From JBOGZD01 sp050697155 (GTDB taxonomy: Bacteria > Actinomycetota > Thermoleophilia > Solirubrobacterales > 70-9), in the NCBI GenBank assembly GCA_050697155.1, contig JBOGZD010000076.1, positions 1 through 14,335 on the forward strand: DNA of 14,335 nucleotides. Reading direction: 5' to 3'. Under the pieces are notes generated by a model. The model searched no databases. It had not been told where the DNA came from and was given only the letters and a program-made list of their open reading frames with translations. Shown here piece by piece: positions 1-6,643 of this stretch (position 1 is its first letter; every line of letters starts with the position of its first letter). A program made the position numbers and the translations under genes.

Positions 1-96
1 GCCGAGCCGTTCGAGTGGAACTTCACCCGGCGGGGTCTCGCAAGCCTGATGGCGAAGCTCGCCGAGCGCGAGCCACAGCTACGCCTCGTTGCCTGA
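1..96 (+). CDS. IS630-type transposase, C-terminal 31 residues (partial, 5' end outside window)
   Basis: Frame 1 is open from the first base to the TGA at 94-96. The peptide begins AEPFEWNFTRRGL and ends EPQLRLVA. The F-x-W-x-FT...L..L pattern is typical of IS630-family transposase C-termini. The reverse strand of the right window edge encodes a sister peptide with 23 of 30 residues identical, which supports real coding. The DDE catalytic core is not visible here. Family assignment rests on this short tail, the compact terminus after the stop, and the CTAG end. Confidence 0.7.
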   Translation, partial: AEPFEWNFTRRGLASLMAKLAEREPQLRLVA

Positions 97-126
97 CCCG
101 ACCGAACTTGCGGACAGGGGTACTAG
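1..126 (+). mobile_element. 3' end of an IS630-type insertion sequence (left boundary, partial)
   Basis: This is the last part of a transposase gene plus the IS terminus; the rest lies outside the window. The transposase stop is at 94-96. The terminal segment 104-126 (starts GAACTTGCGG, ends GTACTAG) matches the reverse complement of 14211-14233 at 19 of 23 positions. That marks it as the shared end of two related elements. The end falls in a CTAG (123-126), which fits the TA/CTAG target preference known for IS630. The exact outer base cannot be fixed, because the 3 bases beyond CTAG (GCG) are also shared. Confidence 0.75.
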
Positions 127-136
127 CGGCTAGTCT
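108..136 (+). promoter_or_regulatory. Hybrid promoter: -35 inside the IS630 end, -10 outside it
   Basis: TTGCGG (108-113) is followed by a 17-nt spacer and TAGTCT (131-136), then 8 nt to the GTG start at 145. The -35 lies in the IS terminus and the -10 lies in the flanking DNA. The 8-nt spacing equals that of five other genes in the window, so the -10 is probably native and the -35 IS-supplied. Activity is inferred. Confidence 0.5.
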
Positions 137-144
137 CGCGGTCG

Positions 145-1317
145 GTGGTGCGGAGGGGAGCCCTCACGGTCTGGGCGGCCGTCATCCTGACGGCATCGGC
201 GCCGGCGCCGAATGCCGAGGCGGGGCAATGGCTGGCCGGGGACCTGCACGTTCATACGCCGTACTCCCACGATTCCTACGGCGGCCCCGGCGACGACAAC
301 ACGGGGATCGAGGAGGCCTACACGCTCGGGGTCCCGGTCGCCGAGCAGTTCCGGCTCGCGGCCTCGCGGGGGCACGACTTCCTCGCGATCACCGACCACA
401 ACGACGTCCGCTCGCAATCGGACCCGGGGTTCGGCGCCGGCGGCGTCATCGGCATCCCCGGCTACGAGGCGTCGCTTCAGGGCCACGCGCAGATGCTCGG
501 TGCGCGGAGCGTCTACGACGCCGGCGGGGCGAGCGCGGCCGAGGTCGAGGCGATCGCCGCGACGTTGCGCGCTCCGCCGGACGCCGGGGTCTTTCAGATC
601 AACCACCCGGCCGAGGGCTCGACCCGGTTTCCCGACGACATCGACTGGGGTTACGCCTACGAGGTCGTCCCCGACACCGTCGAGGTCTGGAACGTCTCCC
701 GCCTCTGGCAGCCGCCGCTGCCGTCGGCATCCTCGAACGACGACGCGATCGCCTACTGGCAGGGGTGGCTCGACCGCGGCGAGCGGGTCGCCGCGACCGG
801 CGGCAGCGACAGCCACTGGCTTGCGACCGTCGCGGTCCAGGGCCCCGGCCAGCCGACCACCTGGGTCCACGCCGAGACCCCCGACGCGGCCGGGGTGCTC
901 GCGGGGCTGCGCGCCGGGCGCACGTTCATCTCCCACCTGCCGCCGCGCCTCGGCGGCCCGCGGATCTTCCTCGAGGCCGACGGCGATGGCGACGGCGGCT
1001 TCGAGTCGATGGTCGGCGACGCCGTGCCGCCGGGATCCCAGCTTCGGGTGCGGGTGGTCGGCGCCGCCGGGGCATCGCTGCGGATCGTCACCGACGGCGG
1101 GCGCGAAGCGTTCGCGCCGGTGACCGTTTCTGGCAATCGCTTCGATCACGGCTTCGAGCTCCCGGCCGACGCGACCTGGGCGCGGGCCGAGGTCTTCCTG
1201 CCCGATCTCGAACCCGAGCGGGTGGCGCTCTGCGACGGCGTGCTCGGGGCCGACACCACCTACTGCCGCAACCAGCTCCTCGTGCTCGCGATGAGCTCGG
1301 CGATCTATCTGCGATAG
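145..1317 (+). CDS. Secreted PHP-domain metallohydrolase, CehA/McbA-like
   Basis: A 390-residue protein with a GTG start placed by the -10 box 8 nt upstream; no Shine-Dalgarno is seen. Residues 1-26 form a signal peptide (hydrophobic core TVWAAVILTA, then APNAEA), so the enzyme acts outside the membrane. PHP-type metal ligands are visible: DLHVHT (H35, H37), H42, TDHND (D84, H85), E108 and H114, NHPAEG (H154) and GGSDSH (D222, H224). The spacing fits CehA/McbA-type PHP phosphoesterases and hydrolases; the substrate cannot be read. The C-terminal 110 residues look like a beta-rich accessory domain. It stands alone between the IS end and the TetR operon. A different PHP subfamily is possible, but a PHP fold is near certain. 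Confidence 0.85.
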   Translation: MVRRGALTVWAAVILTASAPAPNAEAGQWLAGDLHVHTPYSHDSYGGPGDDNTGIEEAYTLGVPVAEQFRLAASRGHDFLAITDHNDVRSQSDPGFGAGGVIGIPGYEASLQGHAQMLGARSVYDAGGASAAEVEAIAATLRAPPDAGVFQINHPAEGSTRFPDDIDWGYAYEVVPDTVEVWNVSRLWQPPLPSASSNDDAIAYWQGWLDRGERVAATGGSDSHWLATVAVQGPGQPTTWVHAETPDAAGVLAGLRAGRTFISHLPPRLGGPRIFLEADGDGDGGFESMVGDAVPPGSQLRVRVVGAAGASLRIVTDGGREAFAPVTVSGNRFDHGFELPADATWARAEVFLPDLEPERVALCDGVLGADTTYCRNQLLVLAMSSAIYLR

Positions 1318-1378
1318 CGGCAGCGCGACGCCGCCACGGCGTTCGAGCTCGCCCCGGGTGAGTCCCGAGGCTCGCGAC

Positions 1379-1407
1379 TTGCCATTTTAATTCAACGTTT
1401 GTAGAAT
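1379..1407 (+). promoter_or_regulatory. Promoter of the tetR-ABC operon
   Basis: TTGCCA (1379-1384), a 17-nt spacer and TAGAAT (1402-1407) form a good sigma-70-type promoter in a locally AT-rich patch. The -10 straddles the junction of the two operator palindromes, so a bound repressor would block it. Transcription should start about 1413-1415, only a few bases before the TTG start codon. Confidence 0.65.
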
Positions 1408-1422
1408 TCAACATGCGTTGAA
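1391..1422. promoter_or_regulatory. Two tandem 16-bp palindromic operators (probable TetR autoregulatory site)
   Basis: Site 1 is TTCAACGTTTGTAGAA (1391-1406). Site 2 is TTCAACATGCGTTGAA (1407-1422). They abut, match at 12 of 16 positions, and each has 7-bp arms around a 2-bp centre. The arms of site 2 differ at one base and those of site 1 at two. The outermost arms TTCAACG/CGTTGAA are perfect complements. Together they cover the -10 box and the start codon, as expected for cooperative binding of two TetR dimers. Binding is inferred. Confidence 0.7.
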
Positions 1423-2038
1423 GGCACGGCGACGACACAGAGGCACGGCCGGCCGCCGACCCGGGGAGGGCGACACCCGAGCGGCGATCCTCGACGCGGC
1501 GCGCCACGCGTTCGCGGCCAGAGGCCGCGACGGGGCGACCGTCAGGGGGATCGCCGCCGACGCCGGCGTCGACCCGGCGCTCGTCCTGCACTACTTCGGC
1601 TCCAAGGAGGGCGTCTTCGGCGCCGCGACCGAGCTGCCGATCGACACGGCGCGGCTGCTGGAGCAGGTGCTTCCCGGCGATCCGGAGGGGCTCGCCGACC
1701 GGATGCTGCGGTTCATGCTCGGGGTCTGGCGAGACGAGCAGCTCCAGGAGAGCCTGAGCGCCCTCGTGCGGACGGCGCTCGCCGACTCGGCGGGGGCCGC
1801 GGCGGTTGCGCCGCGCATCGAGGATCGGATCCTGGCGCCGCTCGGCGGCGGCACCGGCCGGCCCGACGGGGAGCTGCGCGCGGCGCTCGCGTTCTCGCAG
1901 GGGATCGGGATGGCGATCGCGCGCCACCTGATCGGCATCCGGGCGCTCGCAGAGCTCGACGACGATCGGCTACACGCCCTCGTCGAGCCCAACCTCCGCC
2001 GTTATCTGAGCGGCGACCTGGGAGCGGATCCGTCGTGA
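1418..2038 (+). CDS. TetR-family transcriptional regulator
   Basis: A 206-residue repressor starting at TTG 1418. The ATG at 1413 runs into TGA after two codons, and no ATG or GTG lies in frame downstream of the TAA at 1388. A basic tail precedes the TetR N-terminal domain. Helix 1 is AAILDAARHAFAARG, and the helix-turn-helix is ATVRGIAADAGVDPALVLHYFGSKEGVF (about residues 46-73), the diagnostic TetR block. The rest is a helical ligand and dimer domain. The stop overlaps the ABC ATPase start by 4 bp, so it is first in a three-gene operon. It probably represses itself and the exporter through the two palindromes over its promoter. The ligand is unknown, probably the exporter's substrate. Confidence 0.92.
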   Translation: MKARRRHRGTAGRRPGEGDTRAAILDAARHAFAARGRDGATVRGIAADAGVDPALVLHYFGSKEGVFGAATELPIDTARLLEQVLPGDPEGLADRMLRFMLGVWRDEQLQESLSALVRTALADSAGAAAVAPRIEDRILAPLGGGTGRPDGELRAALAFSQGIGMAIARHLIGIRALAELDDDRLHALVEPNLRRYLSGDLGADPS

Positions 2039-2790
2039 GCGCGGCAGCAGGTCAAGACGCGATGCCGGCGGTGACGATCGAGGGATTGCGGATCGTGCGT
2101 GGCGAGAAGCTGGTCATCCCCGGGCTCGACATCGACGTCGCGGCGGAGCGGATCACGGGCGTGCTGGGGCCCAGCGGGAGCGGCAAGTCGACGCTGCTTC
2201 GTTCCATAGTCGGCGTGCAGCGGATCGCCGGCGGCACAGCAACGGTGCTTGGCCGTCCGGCTGGCTCGGCCGAGCTTCGCCACCAGGTCGGCTACATGAC
2301 CCAGGCGCCGTCGGTGTACGGCGACCTGACCGCTGGTGAGAACCTGCGCTTCTTCGCTCGCGTACTCGGCCTCGGCGAGACCGAGGTGGCCGCCGCCCTC
2401 GACGCCGTCGGGCTCGAGGCCGAGCGAGAGCAGCACGCCGGGACGATGTCGGGTGGCCAGCGGGCCCGGGTCTCGCTCGCCACGGCGCTGCTCGGCAGGC
2501 CGCGGGTGCTGATCCTCGACGAGCCCACGGTCGGACTCGACCCAGTGCTTCGCGACGACCTCTGGCGCACCTTCGGGGATCTCGCGCGCGCCGGGACGAC
2601 CCTGATCGTCTCCAGCCACGTCATGGACGAGGCCGAGCGCTGCGACTCGCTCATGCTCATTCGAGAGGGTGAGCTGCTCGCCACCGGCACCCCGGCCGAG
2701 CTTCGCGAGCGGACCGGCGCCGACGACGTCGGCGACGCCTTCCTGCGGCTGATTCGCCAGGAGGAGGGGGAGGAGGTGACGACGCGATGA
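2035..2790 (+). CDS. ABC transporter ATP-binding protein (ABC-2 exporter type)
   Basis: A 251-residue ATPase. The GTG start overlaps the tetR stop (GTGA), with GGAG at 2021-2024 as ribosome site. All nucleotide-binding motifs are intact: Walker A GPSGSGKST (45-53), Q-loop Q90, signature SGGQR (139-143), Walker B VLILDEP (158-164) and the switch histidine in SSHVMDEA (H195). A short C-terminal tail follows, as in DrrA/CcmA-like subunits. It energises the permease encoded next, which overlaps it by 4 bp. The TetR-ATPase-permease order suggests drug or toxic-compound efflux; the substrate cannot be inferred. ATG 2062 is a possible alternative start, but the coupled GTG is preferred. Confidence 0.93.
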   Translation: MSAAAGQDAMPAVTIEGLRIVRGEKLVIPGLDIDVAAERITGVLGPSGSGKSTLLRSIVGVQRIAGGTATVLGRPAGSAELRHQVGYMTQAPSVYGDLTAGENLRFFARVLGLGETEVAAALDAVGLEAEREQHAGTMSGGQRARVSLATALLGRPRVLILDEPTVGLDPVLRDDLWRTFGDLARAGTTLIVSSHVMDEAERCDSLMLIREGELLATGTPAELRERTGADDVGDAFLRLIRQEEGEEVTTR

Positions 2791-3521
2791 GCGCGCGGAT
2801 CACACTCGCGGTCGCCGAGCGCGTCCTGCGCCAGCTCCGCCACGACCCGCGCACGATCGGCCTCCTGCTGATCGTCCCCAGCGCGCTCCTGATCCTCGTC
2901 CGCTACGTGCTCGACGACCCGGCCGCGTTCGAGCGGGTCGGGATCCCGATGATGGGGCTGTTCCCGCTGATCACCATGTTCCTGGCGACCAGCATCACCA
3001 TGCTTCGCGAGCGAACCACGGGGACGCTCGAGCGGCTGATGACCCTTCCGCTGGCGAAGCTCGACCTGCTCCTCGGCTACGCGATCGCGTTCGGGGCCGT
3101 CGCCACGATCCAGGCGGTGCTGGTCTCGACGATCGGCTTTACCTGGCTCGACCTCGACGCCGCGCACTCGACCGCCCTCGTCGTCGCGCTCGCGGTTGGC
3201 AACGGGCTGCTCGGGATGGCGATGGGGCTGCTGATCAGCGCCTTCGCCAGCACCGAGTTCCAGGTCGTCCAGTTCATGCCCGCGTTCGTGCTCCCGCAGA
3301 TCCTGCTCTGCGGGCTGTTCCAGCCTCGTGAGGAGATGGCGCGCGCGCTCGAGGCGGCGAGCGACGTGCTTCCGCTCACCTACGCCTTCGACGCCCTGCT
3401 TCGGGCGGCGTCGCCGGCCGAGTTGGGCTCGAGGTTCGGGGTCGACGTGGCCGTGCTGATCGGGACGGCGCTGCTCGCCCTGGTGCTCGGCGCGGCGACG
3501 CTGCGCCGGCGGACGCCGTAG
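2787..3521 (+). CDS. ABC-2 type transporter permease
   Basis: A 244-residue membrane protein. ATG 2787 overlaps the ATPase stop (ATGA), with a strong purine-rich ribosome site (GGGGGAGGAGG) just upstream inside the ATPase gene. Six hydrophobic segments are visible at about residues 24-41, 54-73, 97-118, 129-152, 161-179 and 219-239. The loop RERTTGTLERLMTLPL after segment 2 and the LPLTYAFDALLR block before segment 6 are hallmarks of ABC2_membrane permeases (DrrB-like). It would form the channel of the exporter with the upstream ATPase. A GC-rich hairpin overlaps the stop codon and probably ends the operon. Confidence 0.92.
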   Translation: MSARITLAVAERVLRQLRHDPRTIGLLLIVPSALLILVRYVLDDPAAFERVGIPMMGLFPLITMFLATSITMLRERTTGTLERLMTLPLAKLDLLLGYAIAFGAVATIQAVLVSTIGFTWLDLDAAHSTALVVALAVGNGLLGMAMGLLISAFASTEFQVVQFMPAFVLPQILLCGLFQPREEMARALEAASDVLPLTYAFDALLRAASPAELGSRFGVDVAVLIGTALLALVLGAATLRRRTP

Positions 3522-3540
3522 TCACTCAACCGGCGTCCGC
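3509..3540 (+). terminator. GC-rich hairpin at the end of the exporter operon
   Basis: GCGGACGCCG (3509-3518) and CGGCGTCCGC (3531-3540) are perfect 10-bp complements with a 12-nt loop that contains the permease stop. There is no T-tract, so it is only a terminator-like hairpin, of a kind common in GC-rich actinobacteria. It ends 15 nt before the next gene's -10 box. Confidence 0.5.
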
Positions 3541-3555
3541 AGGCGCCCGGCGAGC

Positions 3556-3569
3556 TACGCTCGTAGTCG
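3556..3569 (+). promoter_or_regulatory. Leaderless promoter of the ceramidase-like gene
   Basis: TACGCT (3556-3561) is followed by exactly 8 nt and GTG 3570. No clear -35 or Shine-Dalgarno is seen. The same spacing occurs at five other genes. Confidence 0.55.
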
Positions 3570-6065
3570 GTGCTGGGACGGGGAGTCCTCGGAGCCGCGG
3601 TGGCAACTGCGCTGGCCGCGCTCTTCCCTGCCGCCGCGGTGGCGCAGGGGGGCGGGGTCGAGGCCGGGGCGGCGGCCGTCGACGCCTCCTGGCACGTCGG
3701 CGCCTCGGCCGGCCAGTACGCGAGCGACGGAACGTTCGGCGTCGAGCCCGCCGAGGGCACCTACGACCCCACCGTCCACGCCTACCGCCGCAAGCCCTCG
3801 TACGGGATCCAGTCGCGCCTCCAGGTCAGGGCGCTGGTGGTCGAGAGCCCGGACGGGAAGCCGATCGCGATCGCGAAGACCGACCTCTACATCCCCCAGG
3901 ACCTGCTCTACCGCCGGGCCGCGCAGCTGCTCGAGCAGCGCGGCGACTGCGGGATCACCGCCGAGACCCTGACCATGGCGGTCACCCACAACCACTCCTC
4001 GCCGATGTACTCGTCGACCTCCTGGGGGGTGTGGCTGTTCCAGGACGTCTTCGACGTCCGCTTCTACGCCTACATGGCGGAGCGGATCTTCGCCGCGGTC
4101 GAGCGCGCCTGCGACGAGCTGGTCCCGGTCCGCGTCGGCGCCTCGGTCGGCCACTTCGACAAGACGCCCCGGCACTCGTTCGGCCCCGCGATCGCCGACG
4201 ACGGCACGCCCGCCGGCTACCCGCACTCCGACACCGACCACGACCTGACGGTGATCCGCTTCGACGACGTGTCGCGCCCACAGCGGCCGCGGCCGCTCGC
4301 CAACCTGGTCAACTTCAGCCTCCACCCGGAGTTCCTCGAGGGCAACGACCTGATCTCGGCCGACTACCTCGGACCGCTGGAGCGGATGACCGACCGGGGC
4401 ACGGGAGCCGTGACGATCTGGACCCAGGGCGCGGTCGGTACCGCCGAGCCCGAGCGCTCCACCTACCACTCGATCCACGAGCGGCTCGAGTTCACCCACC
4501 GCGACTACGCCCAGGCTGAGTACGGGGCGCGGTTGATGGCCGACGCGATCGTCGACGTCTGGGGCGACGTCGCCGCCGGCACCCCGGACGACCCCGAGCG
4601 CTTCGTCCCCTTCGACACCGATTTTGAGGTCGCGATGTCGGACCGCTGGTATCCGGGCCCGCTTTCCCACCCCTACCCGGGCGTCTCCAATTGCCGCGCC
4701 GACAGCGCCCTCGCCGGCGACCCGCTGCTGCCGGTCGTCGGGCTGCCCGACTGCCAGGGCGTGGCGGACGGGCTGGAGACGCTCTCGGACGAGCTCGGCC
4801 TGCCGGCGCCGCCGGAGCTGCCGCTGCCCGAGATCGACCCGGGCCTGAGCACCGACGACTTCCAGGCGCTCGGGATCCCGGTGCCGGAGAATTACTCGGC
4901 GCCCTCCTACACCGGCCTCCAGGAGGACATCGACGTCCACCTCCAGGGGATCCGCCTCGGGGAGATCTACCTGCCGGTGTGCTCGTGCGAGCAGTGGCTC
5001 GACCAGTCGAAGAACATCGAGACCCGCACCGACACGGTCGCCGGCAACGAGTGGCTGGGCTTCGACTGGGGCGCCCAGTGCACCGACGCCGGCGGCGGCG
5101 GTGACGGACCGTGGATCTGCCCGAACCCGGGCGATCCCTCGCAGTCGCTGCCCCCGATCACCGACCACGAGTACGAGCGCATGCGCGCCCAGGTCAACAA
5201 CCCGGCCAACGGCTGGAACGACCTCGAGAACGTGCTCTGGGCCGAGTCAGAGCCGACCGACCCGGCCCGGATCAAGGGCAACTACACCCACGACGACGGG
5301 GCGGGCTCGGCCTCGCTCGGCTACGACCTCACGGTGCCGATCTCGATGGCCAACGACTACAACGGCTACATCGCCACCTACCGCGAATACCAGCGCGGCG
5401 ACCACTACCGCAAGGCGCTCACGGGCTGGGGGCCGCACTCATCCGACTACATGGCGACCCGGCTGGTCTACATCGGGCGCCGGCTTCGCAACCCTGGCGT
5501 GGCGCTGCCGCCGGACATGGTGGTCGAGTCGCTGCTGGCACCGAAGGTCGTCGCCGACCTGGCGGTGAACGACGCCCGCGCGGCGGCGCTCGGGACCGTG
5601 GGCGGCGCCGCGATCGACGCCTTCGAGGCGGCGCTCCCGGACGACGGAGGGGAGGCCGAGGCGGTCACGCAGCCGGACGACACCGAGCGCTTCGGGGCGG
5701 CGTTCTTCACCTGGAACGGCGGCTCGAACTTCACCGACAACCCGCGGGTGGAGGTCGAGGGGCGCGTCGCCGGCCGGTGGCGCCCGTACGCCGACCAGTC
5801 GGGCGAGCTGCCGGTGACGCTCGAGTTCCCGCAGGGAACGGAGGTGGCCAAGCTACCTGAGCGGCGACCAGGAGTGGCACTGGACGGCCCATTTCGAGGC
5901 GTTCGTGGCGCCGTTCGACCTCGGCGAGCGACCGCGGGCGACGCCGGCCGGGCGTTACCGCTTCGTGGTCGAGGGCGTGCGGCGGGAGGGCGGCTCGGCC
6001 GTCCCCTACCGGGTCGAGTCGGAGCCGTTCGAGGTCTCGCCGTGGAGCGGGATCACGGCGGATGA
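3570..6065 (+). CDS. Secreted neutral/alkaline ceramidase-like hydrolase, N-terminal and central part (frameshifted at about 5853)
   Basis: The frame from GTG 3570 encodes a signal peptide (1-26, ending AAAVAQ) and a neutral/alkaline ceramidase-like catalytic domain. Family landmarks are the zinc-binding THNHSSP (H140, H142), FSLHPEF followed by LISADYLG (equivalent of the nucleophile-serine region), and the IWTQGAVGTAEPE block that replaces the usual NGAxGDxxP. In the family this domain hydrolyses the N-acyl bond of ceramide; lipid specificity here is unproven. Codon 761 (AAG, 5850-5852) is the last sensible one. After it this frame yields an Arg/Gly-rich shadow peptide up to 6065. The true continuation is in the +1 frame from 5854, so the intact protein would be about 990 residues. 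Inserts in the middle (about residues 365-560) make it longer than typical ceramidases. Confidence 0.75.
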   Translation: MLGRGVLGAAVATALAALFPAAAVAQGGGVEAGAAAVDASWHVGASAGQYASDGTFGVEPAEGTYDPTVHAYRRKPSYGIQSRLQVRALVVESPDGKPIAIAKTDLYIPQDLLYRRAAQLLEQRGDCGITAETLTMAVTHNHSSPMYSSTSWGVWLFQDVFDVRFYAYMAERIFAAVERACDELVPVRVGASVGHFDKTPRHSFGPAIADDGTPAGYPHSDTDHDLTVIRFDDVSRPQRPRPLANLVNFSLHPEFLEGNDLISADYLGPLERMTDRGTGAVTIWTQGAVGTAEPERSTYHSIHERLEFTHRDYAQAEYGARLMADAIVDVWGDVAAGTPDDPERFVPFDTDFEVAMSDRWYPGPLSHPYPGVSNCRADSALAGDPLLPVVGLPDCQGVADGLETLSDELGLPAPPELPLPEIDPGLSTDDFQALGIPVPENYSAPSYTGLQEDIDVHLQGIRLGEIYLPVCSCEQWLDQSKNIETRTDTVAGNEWLGFDWGAQCTDAGGGGDGPWICPNPGDPSQSLPPITDHEYERMRAQVNNPANGWNDLENVLWAESEPTDPARIKGNYTHDDGAGSASLGYDLTVPISMANDYNGYIATYREYQRGDHYRKALTGWGPHSSDYMATRLVYIGRRLRNPGVALPPDMVVESLLAPKVVADLAVNDARAAALGTVGGAAIDAFEAALPDDGGEAEAVTQPDDTERFGAAFFTWNGGSNFTDNPRVEVEGRVAGRWRPYADQSGELPVTLEFPQGTEVAKLPERRPGVALDGPFRGVRGAVRPRRATAGDAGRALPLRGRGRAAGGRLGRPLPGRVGAVRGLAVERDHGG
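5853..5853 (+). other. Frameshift point in the ceramidase-like gene
   Basis: Reading GTG GCC AAG, skipping C5853, then TAC CTG AGC GGC restores one continuous protein (EVAK joined to YLSGDQEWHW). One extra base, or two missing bases, explains the break. There is no slippery heptamer or obvious stimulatory structure, so programmed frameshifting is unlikely. Confidence 0.7.
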
Positions 6066-6543
6066 CCTGCGGCTCGAGCCCGACCGCACGCTGAGCTTCA
6101 CGGTCGGGCCGCGCAGCACGTACACGGTCGGCGGGCCCGAGTCGGGCGTCGACGTGGTCGGCGCCGGGCCGGTGCTCGCGGCCGAGGTGGGCCCGGTCGA
6201 CTACCCCGACAGCTACGTCTCGCCGGCTCGATTCGTGCGCGAGCGACGCACCGCCTACCGCGACCCCGAGGAGCCCGACAATCCGGCGAAGCTCGAGTGG
6301 TTCTGCTTTACGTGCACGTTCCGCCCGTGGCTCGACACCGGCGAGGTGACCCGGGCCCGGGTGACGATCCGCGACGCGGCGACCGGGACCCTGATCGGCC
6401 GCGTCGCCGCGACCCTCAGCGGCGACCGCTGGATCACCGCGCGCCGGCTGCGCCCCGGCGAGGTCGCCCGGGTCGAGGCGGGCGGGGTGCGCGACGCCTA
6501 CGGCAACTTCAACGGCGCGCCGTCGAACCCGGTCGGTGGCTGA
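5854..6543 (+). pseudogene. C-terminal part of the ceramidase-like protein (second frame)
   Basis: This segment continues the upstream gene after the frame break. It can start on its own only at GTG 5905 or later, giving at most 212 residues. The sequence HWTAHFEAFVAPFDLG, then TPAGRYRFVVEGVRR and EPFEVSPWSG, is a beta-rich Ig-like domain matching the C-terminal domain of ceramidases. A further beta-rich region follows, with FCFTCTF (a vicinal cysteine pair), TRARVTIRDAATG and DAYGNFNGAPSNP. It has no signal peptide or ribosome site of its own, so separate expression is unlikely. If the frameshift is a sequencing error, 3570-6543 is one gene. Confidence 0.7.
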
Positions 6544-6554
6544 GCCGAAACGCT

Positions 6555-6597
6555 GGCCGCGGACTTTGTCTCGCTATCCGAGACAAACCCCGCGGCC
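6555..6597 (+). terminator. Long hairpin between the ceramidase-like gene and proB
   Basis: GGCCGCGG (6555-6562) pairs with CCGCGGCC (6590-6597). Inside it TTTGTCTCG (6565-6573) pairs with CGAGACAAA (6579-6587) around the 5-nt loop CTATC, with one 2x2 internal loop. This 17-bp stem begins 12 nt after the ceramidase stop. No T-tract follows, so it is a terminator-like structure by position and stability only; an operator role is possible. Confidence 0.6.
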
Positions 6598-6610
6598 GAC
6601 CGCCGGGTAA

Positions 6611-6622
6611 GAGCCGCGGCTC
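6611..6622. repeat. Perfect 12-bp palindrome just upstream of the proB -10 box
   Basis: GAGCCGCGGCTC is identical to its reverse complement and ends 7 nt before TACACT. It could be an operator for proB, but no regulator is identified and GC-rich palindromes can occur by chance. Confidence 0.3.
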
Positions 6623-6629
6623 TCATTCC

Positions 6630-6643
6630 TACACTCCGCGGCG
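6630..6643 (+). promoter_or_regulatory. Leaderless promoter of proB
   Basis: TACACT (6630-6635), 8 nt (CCGCGGCG), then ATG 6644. No Shine-Dalgarno is seen. The same 8-nt spacer sequence occurs before ATG 11284. Confidence 0.6.

Noticed and set aside
15..1361. 448-codon plus-strand frame overlapping the PHP hydrolase
   Set aside because: Arg/Gly-rich composition with no motif. The frame from 145 has all PHP metal ligands.
1413..1421. ATG 1413 as tetR start
   Set aside because: It reads ATG CGT TGA and stops at once.
3555..5168. Long minus-strand open frame of 537 codons opposite the ceramidase-like gene
   Set aside because: The plus strand carries signal peptide and ceramidase motifs. The minus frame is Arg/Val/Gly-rich without recognisable domains, a GC-rich codon shadow.
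5840..5870. Programmed ribosomal frameshifting in the ceramidase-like gene
   Set aside because: No slippery heptamer and no evident downstream pseudoknot at GCCAAGCTACC.
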